A stretch of DNA of 18,537 nucleotides from Conidiobolus incongruus B7586 (GCA_000697335.1 JNEM01014777.1:1-18537), one strand, 5' to 3'; shown: positions 1-9,850, counted from the first letter of the stretch. Numbers and translations: made by a program. The notes: generated from the sequence alone by a model not told the origin.

Positions 1-918
1 TTATCTAAATTAAAATTAATTCTTATATTATAAAATATATAAACCAACTAACTTTTAAACTAATTTCATATTCCCATACTCTTATTAATTCTTTATATAA
101 CAAAACTATTATTAAAATCAATATAATTTATTTTATTATATAAATACCATTGATTAAGTAAGGAATATGTTCTTATTAATTTTATATTATCTTAATATAT
201 TTCTCTAATTATTTAAAATCAGAATTATTTCCTATAATTCGAAATTATTCAAATTAATAATATACAATTATATTTATTAATATTTAAATGGCCCAAATTA
301 ATAAAATAATATATTATACGATAGTATTGTTATTTAATTAAGTTTTATTTTATATTAAATAGAGTTTGTTATTATACTATGTTTATACTATTAATTAAAT
401 GATATAAAATCTATTATAAAGATATTATTTGGAATTAGGAATATTAATAGTAAAATAATATTAATTGAAATAATATTATATTAAATTAAATTATAATTAC
501 TAATATTAATCAATAAATTATTAAAAAATAATAATTATTAATTCTTACCAAATATATATATCAAAAAACTTTTTAATATCAGATATATTATAAAATTATA
601 TATTATATTAAATATCACTTAAACTATGATATTATATAAATAACTAAATAATTAATTCCTTGATAATAATATGAAATATATTATTATAATACTTTTATTA
701 TATACTATTTTAAATTTTTGGAATATATTATAAGTTATATCATAAAATTTTAAATTAATACTTAAACTTATTCAATATTATCATATAAAATGAGTTTTTT
801 ATAGTTTTTATTAATTTTATATCCTTTGTAAAAAAACTGATTAAAATATTTAGAATATTGAATTATAATGAAAAAAAAATTTAGTATTAAATATCAAATT
901 AAATATTTCATTTTAAAA

Positions 919-960
919 TTTACCAATTAAAATATAATTAATTTATTAATAATTGGTAAA
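919..960. repeat. inverted repeat, 11-bp arms
   Basis: The arms TTTACCAATTA (919-929) and TAATTGGTAAA (950-960) are perfect reverse complements with a 20-bp A+T-rich spacer. It lies far from both recognised genes, so its role is unknown. In such A+T-rich DNA a chance palindrome is possible, but the CC/GG core makes it slightly unusual. Confidence 0.5.
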
Positions 961-1074
961 AATATTAATTTTTTATAAATTTATACATTTTACATTTTGT
1001 TAATTTTTTTTTCGAAAAATACTGATTGGAAATTTTCATGAATTTAATATCAAACATATTAGTAAAACTTTGGT

Positions 1075-1093
1075 TATATATATATATATATAT
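1075..1093. repeat. (TA)n microsatellite
   Basis: About nine and a half uninterrupted TA units, flanked by GGT on the left and CAATATA on the right. It is a simple-sequence tract with no associated gene. Confidence 0.85.
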
Positions 1094-1139
1094 CAATATA
1101 ATTAAAATTTAAATTAAGATAAAATAAAATATATTTTTC

Positions 1140-1560
1140 AGATCCTATAATGTTTATTCTTTAATTTATGTAATGTGATTTACTTTGAACTGGTCAAAGC
1201 TAAATTTTAAAATTATTATGCTTCCATACTGGTATTATATTGGTATTACTTGGGAAAGCAATGCTCTGATCAGAATTAGTAGAGGAGGGCGGTCCGAGAT
1301 ATTGGGCTATAAAATTAATTAAAATGTGAGATTTATTGATTGGGTGAAATAGAAAAGAGGATCCAGATCTAGCTCATCTCTTGGTAAATTAACCAAATTC
1401 CGGATATTAACTTAGATTTGATCAAGTGATTTAAGTTTAATTGCAATGGCTTGGCTGAAAGATAATTAACAAACAAGGAGTAAATGAAAATGTATCCGAA
1501 GGAAAATAATCATTACATTGGATTGATGTAAACATACTTCATGAGATTAGAGGCTCCTGT
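1140..1560. other. GC-richer island, no recognised gene
   Basis: Base composition changes abruptly from near-pure A+T to a mixed sequence whose core near 1281-1299 is rich in G and C (GGAGGGCGGTCC). It contains a short direct repeat (TGGTATTA twice, about 1229-1246) inside a possible hairpin between TGCTTCC (about 1219) and GGGAAAGCA. Short open stretches exist on the minus strand but none exceeds about 30 codons and none matches a family known to me. It is not a tRNA, 5S rRNA or one of the U snRNAs as far as I can tell. It could be a decayed exon, a regulatory island or a non-coding RNA. Confidence 0.35.
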
Positions 1561-3580
1561 CTGGTAAAAATTTGTTAGAATTATATGATTAGAAGATAAT
1601 TTTTCTAATTAACTAATATTTGATATTAATTATTAGATATGTGATTTATACTTATAAATTGATCACTATATTTGAAAGCCATACTTTTAATCAACTTGAA
1701 ATGAGAAAATATTATAACCCAAATATTTATAATTATATACAAATAAAGAAAATCCTTAGTAACTATCAGAATTATATATTGAAACAAGTTTTTAAACAGT
1801 GATTATATAATTTGCAGTTATATAAATTGATTATATGTCAAAATTAATTTTACAACATTACATTGGGATAGAACTTCTCTATAAAACATATTGATTTTTT
1901 TGATTTGTATCAATAATTTAAAAAATTTAAACTCTACAAATTATATAATTTTAAATATATATTACCATTAGTCAAATTATAACATTTAAATATCGATCAA
2001 ATAAGTATCAATCATTAGGAAATCATTCTAAAATATACCAATACCTTATTAAACAAACTTGCAAAAAATATATAATTTTAAATATATTTATATATATTGC
2101 CCTAAGTTTGGATATAGACCCAAAACATTGAACATGGACAAAATATAATTTTGAAGAGGTGAGTTCCAATATACTGATTATTTGTAACTTTATACCAATT
2201 CAATTGGAGTCTAAATATATTTAACTTGAATTAAAGTTTAAAATACAAACTAAATAAAATTTAATGCTTAGTATTTGAAAATTGCCCCAATTTTTATATT
2301 TCGAATTGATCCAATAATAAAAGTTTAACTTTAATAGGTAGCTGGTGACAATTGGATCGAATATTAACTAAACCTTTATAGGCCGCCCCAAGATTGATTG
2401 ACACGCCTACATCAGTAGCTTTATCGGTTACAATGGATTTATGGATACTGCATTGACAGTTAAAATAGGAAATTGAGGATTTAATGTTTGTTAAATAAAA
2501 AATTCAATAAACACAATATAGAACCATATAACACATCATTCACAGTACGAACTCACTTTCAATTTAACAATCGGCAATATATGAAAATAAATTTTTTGCC
2601 GAAATGCTTAAAGATGGAGAAATTAAGATTAAAAATTGAATTAATATTTCTAAATACTCAAAACTACCATTTTTTTCTATTTTTTTATTGATAGCATATA
2701 TTTTTAAAAGCAAAAAATTCATATAAAATCATATTTCTTAAATACAATTATAACAATATTAACAAATAAATCATAAACTCTACACAATAATTTCCTTTTA
2801 ATATTGATTATAAAAGTTCTTAATATTTATTAATCAACTTGATTTCATCAATATTATATTATAATTCATGTTTTTTTGTTTATGAATTTACAATAAGGTG
2901 TAGAAATAAAGGTTATGCCAGACTGAATGAAAAAATAAAAACCGGACTAGAAAATATTATAATATTAATTCTAAAATTTTTACAAATCATTTTAAAAATG
3001 CCTCCAAGGGTAATTTGAAGAATATTCTATTCATCCTCCAAGAATTAGACAGGACAATGTCAAAAGTACTAATCGAGACAATAATCCTTGGTTGGACGTT
3101 ATTTAATAAAACATTCAATTAATTTCAAGTTACACTATGAACACCCCTAGCTAGGTAAAAGTCAGAATGAAATAGATTTTATTATTGTTTAATGATTTTG
3201 AGTAACTTGATTTTCTTGTTGGTTTAATTATTTTAAAACAATCCCGAGATTTAACTATATCGAATTATACAAAAATAAACAAATATAGAAAGTGCAAAAA
3301 ATAGAAAAAAATCGAGCCATATATTATGTTAAGAACTGAATATAATATTTTAAATGGATAAATGATTTTAATAATTTTTTGAATCTTGAATATACTGGTA
3401 AATTTTCAAAATTTTAATCACTTAATCTACTGGTTTATAAATTTTAAATGATTATCTAACTTAAAAAAACTAGAAAAAGTAAAAATTAGTCAAAGAAATT
3501 TAACTAAAATGGTTAAAATAGTTTAACAATAGTGAAAATTTCTGAAAAACATAATATTCTAGGTGTTTAAAATAGTCAAA
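1561..3580. other. Intergenic DNA with two small GC-richer islands
   Basis: Mostly A+T-rich. Island one (about 2330-2480, centred on GGCCGCCCC near 2382) overlaps a minus-strand stretch free of stops for 69 codons (2297-2503), with no ATG start, intron signals or recognised family. Island two (about 3000-3170) has mixed composition but no open frame. The two plus-strand open stretches at 1620-1802 and 2488-2691 are A+T-driven, rich in Asn, Lys, Ile and Tyr, and look like chance. Confidence 0.5.
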
Positions 3581-3585
3581 TTATT

Positions 3586-3904
3586 AACCAATAGGAGGCA
3601 ATGGAGAGCATGGGTTAAATTAATTAATGATTCCGCATTTGAGTAACCTAAAAAGTAGAATTTGGTGGCATAGGCAAAAATTAATTTACCTCAAATTTTA
3701 TCCCATGAATCTGCTAAGCAGGGAAACTTACATAGTTAATTAGCAGATTTTGTTATAAATAATATGCCAAACACTTTTCTCCTTCTTTTCATCATACTTT
3801 GGTATCAAATTGAAGTTAATTGGTTATTTATAATTATTTATTTTTATTGTTATTATTAATATTAATCTTGAAAAGTTTATTAAAATTATATCCTTGATCC
3901 GAAT
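3586..3904 (+). promoter_or_regulatory. Promoter and 5' leader of the MLKL-like gene
   Basis: Composition becomes balanced about 320 bp before the ATG. In order: a CCAAT box (3588-3592); the block TTGGTGGCA (3662-3670); the block CCTCAAATTTTATCCCA (3689-3705); an inverted repeat with 10-bp arms (3708-3717 and 3740-3749); a TATA-like TATAAATAA (3754-3762); and a pyrimidine-rich tract (about 3773-3792) of the type found at fungal transcription starts. The leader from there to the ATG is A+T-rich. The order is that of an ordinary fungal RNA polymerase II promoter; the factors that bind it cannot be read from sequence. Confidence 0.6.
3708..3749. repeat. Inverted repeat just upstream of the TATA-like box
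   Basis: AATCTGCTAA (3708-3717) and TTAGCAGATT (3740-3749) are perfect reverse complements separated by 22 bp. The right arm ends 4 bp before the TATA-like sequence. This placement fits a site for a dimeric transcription factor, or less likely a structured leader. The two CTGC cores make a chance match less likely than for a pure A+T palindrome. Confidence 0.55.
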
Positions 3905-6394
3905 ATGATCTCTTCAGCGTTACATACTTCAACACTTGACCTCATTCAGCAAGCGTTGATTATGGGTGAGGATATTATTCAAATCATAAACAAATTCAAG
4001 CATAGCAAAGCACTAATGAAAAAATTTCACCATATTATTGATTTAACTCAGCAAGTATTGCAAGATTTTAATACGCAATATAGCCTTCATAATCAATTTT
4101 TCGAAATGAATCACTTTAATATTGCTTTTCAAAATTTTAATCAGGTATTATTGATTTGTTTGAAATTTTTAAACAAATTCAAATCTAAGAGTCTATTATA
4201 TCGATTGATAAAAGGTGAGAAATACTATAAGATTTGTCAGAGATTGATCGTGGATATTGATCAAGCTCTCGGTTTATTGTGCTTGGGTTTTAAAATGAAA
4301 AATTTGACCGAATTACAGATCAAGCAGAATTCGGATCGACTATACCAATCAAGACTTGAAGTGGAAGCTTTAGAACCTGGTGAATTCGCCAGTTTCACTG
4401 ATCACACTGTCCGTCCTGTGGAGTCTGCATCCTCGTCATCTGACGAAGATAGAGAGAAGCTTATAAAGGAGATCAACGAAGTCAAAAATGATATACCCGA
4501 CACACTTATTGCAGTTGAGATTTCGCGAAGGCTTCTTAAAGAAAACGATAGCTATCCTCCGCGGGTCGGAAAAAATTTCAAGGTGTATAAGAGAGAATAT
4601 AAAGGTGAAGAAGTTGCCGAAAAGATCTTCATTGAGAGAGTTGGATCAGGAAGAGTGCTCGAACAGGTCAAGAAACAAGTTGCAATCTTGACAAAGTTAA
4701 GTGTCTGCCCGAATATCATCAAATTCTATGGAGTATGTATTAGACCCAATCAAGTTGGCTTAGTAACTGAATTTTGTGAATTGGGAAACTTGAGAGATTA
4801 TATTGAAGCTCATCAGTTAACAAATCAACAAAAATACCAATTCTGTTATGATTTAATCCAAGGTGTGACTTTCTTGCATTACGTAGATGTAATTCATAAG
4901 AATATCAAGACAAGCAGTCTTCTCATTGCTAACGATGGTCATTTGAAACTCTCAGGATTCGAATTTAGTCGAGAACAGGATTATGGGACAGTTATGATTG
5001 ATGATGATGGATTAGATCGCTACCGATGGTTGTGCCCAGAAAAAATCAAAGGTAACGGTATATATACTACTAAGGCAGATATTTATTCCGTCGGAATGGT
5101 TTTCTGGTCTATTTGGACGCAACGATATCCTTATAAAGAGCTATACAAGACTAATGTAGAATACTTTGTATTAAAGGGAGGTCGCGAAAATTTAGATTTT
5201 GTTCCCAAAAAAGTAGCACCAATCATTGCATCTTGCTGGGATCAAGATCCTGGCAGACGTCCCAACGCATCAGAGATTTTGGACTCATTTGAGAATTTTG
5301 GAAGTGGAAAATCGTTAAATACCTTATCAATGAACTTTTCTCAGCCAAAAGCTTATGGTGGAAATGTGATTGACGAATTAGCCAATACTCAACTAAGTAC
5401 ATTAAATTCTAAGCAGGATACAAACGAAGGAACATCATTTTATGTGACATATCCGCCTCAAACCGAGGATATCACATCTCCAAAGAAATATTGCAAAGTA
5501 CCATTGGAAAATCCCACTATCACGGAAGAAATTGACCAAGATTCCCAATTGGAGGAATTATACGATATGTTGACCAATCTCAAGAGCTTCCCTAAGCCAG
5601 CAAACCATCAATACAAGCAGCCCAACTTAAATGTCCAAGTTGATTTGCCATATTCAAATCAGAACAAGACTACAGCTTCTTTTGAAAATGTACCTCTTTC
5701 GGCCAAATGGAGCGAAGATTCCGAGGGGTTCTCAAATGATGGGATTTTCAAATCACCTGATAAATTCCCTATTATATCCCCCAAAACTAATGAAAAGATC
5801 GATTTTAGCAGCCCCATGTTCAATCAAAATCAACATGATATCTACGAATCACAAATCGCCCTCTTGGATGAAACTGATTTGGATATGGATTTGATGAGCA
5901 GCTCTCCTCAATCTCCAACCCTCCCACCTCCTCTCTCACTTTCTCAAGCTATTGAACTTCATGTCAAAGGAGCAAGAGCCGAAGCCTTTGAAGCCTTTGA
6001 CACTTTATCTCAAATGGGTGATCCCAAAGCTGATTATTATATGGGATACTACTACTTCTGGGGCCAACCCAATGTTGTAGCTAAAGATTGGGAAAAATCA
6101 ATCAGTTATCTCAATCGTGCAGCCGAGAAGGGAGATTCAGATGCTTTAGACCTTTTAGGCATGTACTTCGCTTCAGAAGACAACGAATCGAAAGATTTGG
6201 AAAAAGCTGTTGACTATTATATTCAAAGTGCACAGCTTGGAAACAAGAAGGGACTCTACCACCTTGGAGTATGCTATGCCAAAGGTAGAGGAGTTGAAAT
6301 CGACAAGTCACTCGCACTTAAATGCATTGAAGAAGCTGCCAAACTAGGTCATACCCTAGCTAAGGAGCAGTTATTAAGAATTAAAAGTGCTTAA
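3905..6394 (+). CDS. MLKL-like pseudokinase: 4-helix bundle, pseudokinase, Sel1 repeats
   Basis: 829 residues, one exon, ATG with A at -3. Residues 1-130 form a predicted four-helix bundle with a basic patch (K87, K91, K93, K95, R100, K103, K106, K109), resembling the N-terminal membrane-acting domain of MLKL. Residues 175-215 resemble its brace (DEDREK at 180-185). The kinase-like domain (about 220-466) keeps Lys240 of VAxK, hinge TEFCELGNL, CPE (377-379), DIYSVG (392-397) and the late Arg-Pro, but the Gly-rich loop is short, the helix-C Glu is Gln258, HRD is HKN (331-333), the catalytic-loop Asn is Ser338 and DFG is GFE (351-353). Catalysis is therefore unlikely. GFE is also what human MLKL carries. 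A 467-675 linker holds six Ser-Pro sites; Sel1-like repeats fill about 689-823. By family it could be a signal-triggered membrane or cell-death effector; this is inference, and a scaffold role is the main alternative. Confidence 0.9.
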   Translation: MISSALHTSTLDLIQQALIMGEDIIQIINKFKHSKALMKKFHHIIDLTQQVLQDFNTQYSLHNQFFEMNHFNIAFQNFNQVLLICLKFLNKFKSKSLLYRLIKGEKYYKICQRLIVDIDQALGLLCLGFKMKNLTELQIKQNSDRLYQSRLEVEALEPGEFASFTDHTVRPVESASSSSDEDREKLIKEINEVKNDIPDTLIAVEISRRLLKENDSYPPRVGKNFKVYKREYKGEEVAEKIFIERVGSGRVLEQVKKQVAILTKLSVCPNIIKFYGVCIRPNQVGLVTEFCELGNLRDYIEAHQLTNQQKYQFCYDLIQGVTFLHYVDVIHKNIKTSSLLIANDGHLKLSGFEFSREQDYGTVMIDDDGLDRYRWLCPEKIKGNGIYTTKADIYSVGMVFWSIWTQRYPYKELYKTNVEYFVLKGGRENLDFVPKKVAPIIASCWDQDPGRRPNASEILDSFENFGSGKSLNTLSMNFSQPKAYGGNVIDELANTQLSTLNSKQDTNEGTSFYVTYPPQTEDITSPKKYCKVPLENPTITEEIDQDSQLEELYDMLTNLKSFPKPANHQYKQPNLNVQVDLPYSNQNKTTASFENVPLSAKWSEDSEGFSNDGIFKSPDKFPIISPKTNEKIDFSSPMFNQNQHDIYESQIALLDETDLDMDLMSSSPQSPTLPPPLSLSQAIELHVKGARAEAFEAFDTLSQMGDPKADYYMGYYYFWGQPNVVAKDWEKSISYLNRAAEKGDSDALDLLGMYFASEDNESKDLEKAVDYYIQSAQLGNKKGLYHLGVCYAKGRGVEIDKSLALKCIEEAAKLGHTLAKEQLLRIKSA

Positions 6395-6458
6395 GCACAA
6401 TTGTTAATATTATCATTTAATTATTTCATAACATATACATTTAATAATATGTAATAAA
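6395..6458 (+). terminator. 3' UTR and poly(A) signal of the MLKL-like gene
   Basis: The coding frame ends in TAA at 6392-6394. A canonical AATAAA lies at 6453-6458, about 60 bp after the stop, followed by A+T-rich DNA. That is a normal distance for a fungal cleavage and polyadenylation signal. The surrounding sequence is so A+T-rich that one such hexamer is not decisive. Confidence 0.5.
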
Positions 6459-6880
6459 ATTTAACAATTTTAAAAATATTGAGCACCATATTTTTCAAAT
6501 TTATAGTTAAAATATTTATAGATATAATATTTTATAATTATATTCTAATAAAAATATCAAAATTACTTAATTTAAAAAAAGATAATATTTTAGAAATACT
6601 ATCTATATAGATTATGATTTATTAAAACTAATATATTGTTAATTATTGATAAAAACACATAATCTCATAGATGCTAATACAGAATATAATATTTATTATC
6701 AAACATATATTAATTGTTTCGTCTAAGAATTCAAATAATTCGAATATCATATCAATGCTAATATCTATATTAATCAAGGAATTATTTTTTATCCAATTTG
6801 CATTTTTTTTCTTGTAAGGTGGCGTAAAAAAATTCAAAAGCAATAAACTTGTTCAACAATCTCCTCAATTTAATTCCTCT
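6459..6880. other. A+T-rich spacer, no gene seen
   Basis: No recognisable coding region. A minus-strand open stretch at 6643-6843 is made mostly of Ile, Asn, Phe and other A+T-coded residues and has no family resemblance. It is treated as chance. Confidence 0.6.
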
Positions 6881-6889
6881 CAACTATTT

Positions 6890-7090
6890 TGATTATTAAT
6901 TAATTTGACATTCTCCAATTAATATTAGTTCCGGAGCTTAAATTTGGTAAAGTAATTTTTCATCGCTTTATATACGATAAATGTCCGTATTTTGCTAGTG
7001 ACGTTAATTAATTATTAATTTTGGTGGCAGTTTCCTCAATTTCGACCCAATAATTTTTCCAGCTTTTTGATTTTATAATACAATGAAATT
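6890..7090 (+). promoter_or_regulatory. Promoter-like island without an obvious gene
   Basis: A GC-richer patch in A+T-rich DNA. It holds TGACGT (about 6999-7004, CRE-like), TTGGTGGCA (7021-7029) and CCTCAATTTCGACCCA (7034-7049), the last two closely matching blocks in the pseudokinase promoter at 3662-3705 in the same order. A TATA-like TTTATAATA follows at 7072-7080, and the first ATG (7083) opens only six codons before GGTTAGT, which could be a splice donor or a stop. Either a very small first exon follows, its gene has decayed, or this is a distal control element. No downstream coding sequence could be recognised. Confidence 0.35.
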
Positions 7091-7099
7091 AATCAGACT

Positions 7100-9500
7100 T
7101 GGTTAGTTAAGATAAATTATTTTGATTATATATTTTATATTGAATTAATAAAACAGCATTTGTATATTAATTTCATTAAATAATATAAATTTTTTGAAAT
7201 ATTATACATTAAATAAAAGGATATTAAAATGTGTCTATTAATTTTAGCAAATCCTTTATAACAAAATATATAATATATAATCAATATAATGTTGAAAATA
7301 TTTCACTTATATAAGAATTAACTATAGTATTTAATGTTAGGTTATAGACAGTAGCAATTCTTAGTAATATTGACAAATAGCTGTTTTAATCAAATAATTA
7401 CCTGGTAAAAAATTTATGGGTAATATTTTGAATATATATCATAAGGGTATTATAGCATATTTAACTAGAAAATATCTCTTTCATAATTTTCCCTATTACA
7501 ATGATATTATAAGTAGATCTTCAAAAATCAATAGAATAATGAAAAATTTACAAATTTAACCTACATGTTTAAATATATTTTATATGATCAAAATATCATT
7601 CCTCTAAATTAAACTTTATGAATTAGATTTATTCACTTAATTCAATAGGAATAAGTTTAATTTTTATAAATACTATTTGGATAATATTTCATACTTCTAA
7701 TTATATTTATAAAATTCAAATTTTTATTATAAAATTATATGCATCTTATAAAATTATCACAGATTAATTATACACTTTTAAAATATTAAATTCATTTTAC
7801 TGAAGAAAAGAATTAGTAAGAATTTTTATATATATATTTAATTATTCTAGAATATTTATTAAATACAAGTTGAGGATTAACTTAATATATTTATAAAATT
7901 TGATTAAGCTATAAAAGCACCAATTTCTATACTATATAACCCAATGCTAATAAAGATAAATATTTGTACTTTATTATAACCATATTTGTTAATGATATAT
8001 AATTACTTGTTTATTATAATATAATTGAAAAATTATAGAAAATATTACATATTGGTAATAATATCTCCTTAACAAGTTATATGAAATTTATATAAAATAT
8101 AATATAATATAAATTATTTTACTAATAATAATAATAATAAATGATTTAAGTTAAAAAAATAATTACAAATCATTAAATATATTAAATAAAATTATATAAA
8201 ATAATCAAAATTAAGTAAAACTGTTATATAATAAAGTTTTACTTAGTATTTAGTGAATTTGAATTCAAAAATTAAATCTAGTCAAGTCTAGAATATATTG
8301 AATATTACAAATTATTAACTGTACTTATTTGAAATATAATTAATTTGATATTTTTGATTTATAAAATTTAATATATATAGAATATATAATATCTTACAAT
8401 CTTTCCACAAAGAACTAATAGCTTTATTTGAGCTTTAATATCACTTGAATGATATTATAATTTAAAGTCATATTAAAATTTAAAGAAAAAATTGAAATAT
8501 GGGAACCTTCTAAAAAATTTCAAAGGTTAATCAGATCTAATTAATAAAAGTATTTATATTATTACAATTACATCATAATTATTTTCAAAAGCAAATTAAT
8601 ATATAATAATAACAATGATTTATCGATTTCAATCATATCAACATAATTTTAATCAAAATATTAAACATTTATTTTTTTTAATTTTGTCAAAAAAATGAAA
8701 AATATATCATTCACTATTATAAATATAAAAATTATTTTTGATAATATATATTGAAATTTAACTAAAATTATATTTGAATTATAATAAAAAAAACCAATAT
8801 TTTATACTGATTTTATATTAATTTACAATTTACCAGATTAGTAATTTTGTAATATTGAGGATAATTATCCGATGAAAGAGTCTTGATTGGTAAAAATTGA
8901 ATTATATATCACTTTCTTTAACTTATACTAATTGATGATATATATTAAATTCTATTTCAGTTAATTAATCACTTAAATTTTTTTATATAATTTTTTTAAT
9001 CAATTTCAAAAATAATTAAATATTCACAATTTAGTTTTAAACCTAGTATTATTGATATATTTAATAAATTATGAGACTTAAAACTAAAGGTATTTATCAA
9101 CTTTTCTATATTTGTAATGTGATTCAAATCAAAATTTTATATTAAATTGCAGTTGTGAGTTTACCCAACGTAGAATAGAATATATCATTTAAATATTCAT
9201 ACAATCAAAGTTCAAATATATTAATGATATTTTAAAAAGCAAAATATATATTATAGATAGAGAATTGTTTGGAAAATGGGTCAATTATCTGAAAAGAGTT
9301 GAATAAATTATTACTAACATTTAGTTGAATATGAATTTTGAATTCTTATATTAATTACATTCTTAAAATTTAATGCTTCATTTGAAATAGTTCGATTTTA
9401 AAACACAATATTACAATGATATATATTTTAATTATTTTAATAAACATTATTTTTTTTCTCACTTATAAATATCTTTTGATATTTGAAAATTCATTAAATT
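7100..9500. other. Long A+T-rich stretch, no gene seen
   Basis: About 2.4 kb of A+T-rich DNA with stops in all frames and no recognised transposon ends, RNA genes or coding families. The only simple tract noted is a (TAA)n run at 8123-8140. Confidence 0.65.
8123..8140. repeat. (TAA)n microsatellite
   Basis: Six uninterrupted TAA units in A+T-rich DNA. No associated gene. Confidence 0.8.
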
Positions 9501-9850
9501 TTGCGATATGTATTATCTATGGTTGATTTATGATAGGGACGACCGCAATTGTGGGAGAAGATAGACTTTTAGAGCTTAAACGGGGAATCACCAGTGGTAA
9601 GTGATAGGCTACCACAGAGTTACGGGAAATTGATGGGATTCACTAAATGAGGAGAAAATGACTTATTGCGAATAAAGTAATTACTCAATAATCTTGGAAA
9701 GATGAGATCATTAAGTGATAGATTCAACCAGTTCATGGAATGAGGTACCTCCAGTGTGACTTCTTGAATCAGTGTGGTACTCAGAGTTTCTTGAGTGATG
9801 GACAAGATTGTTCCACATCAATTTCATAAAGGTGGTGAGTGTTAGATAAA
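9501..9850. other. GC-richer island of unknown nature
   Basis: Composition changes sharply here between A+T-rich flanks. On the plus strand an ATG at 9530 opens 22 codons of non-A+T-driven sequence (starting MIGTTAIVGEDRLLELK) that run into a consensus-like splice donor, GGTAAGTGA, at 9596. On the minus strand a stop-free stretch covers 9620-9805 without an ATG. Neither reading resembles a family I know. Two CAGTGTG words, each followed by a TTCTTGA word, form an imperfect direct repeat at about 9752-9794. It could be a small exon, a decayed gene, a non-coding RNA or a regulatory island. Confidence 0.3.

Larger units (their letters stand above)
1..1139. other. A+T-rich DNA without a recognisable gene
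   Basis: Almost pure A and T with stop codons in all frames and no coding-looking stretch. The only structures noted are an inverted repeat at 919-960 and a TA microsatellite at 1075-1093. No RNA gene, transposon end or promoter was recognised. Confidence 0.7.

Noticed and set aside
1215-1330. Possible 5S rRNA or spliceosomal RNA
   Set aside because: The sequence lacks the conserved internal control regions of 5S rRNA and the known core motifs of U1, U2, U4, U5 and U6.
1620-2691. Plus-strand open stretches at 1620-1802 and 2488-2691
   Set aside because: Residue content is dominated by A+T-coded amino acids, they lack ATG starts, and no promoter or splice context was seen.
4488-5300. Reading the kinase-like domain as an active protein kinase
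   Set aside because: Loss of the HRD Asp, catalytic-loop Asn, DFG Asp, helix-C Glu and most of the Gly-rich loop together makes normal catalysis unlikely.
4488-6317. Shorter frames within the pseudokinase gene on both strands
   Set aside because: They overlap a strongly supported domain-bearing frame and show no recognisable motifs.
6643-6843. Minus-strand open stretch of 66 codons
   Set aside because: Mostly Ile, Asn and Phe in A+T-rich DNA, with no motif or supporting context.
9620-9805. Minus-strand open stretch of 61 codons in the GC-richer island
   Set aside because: No ATG start and no recognisable family; kept only as part of the unexplained island.
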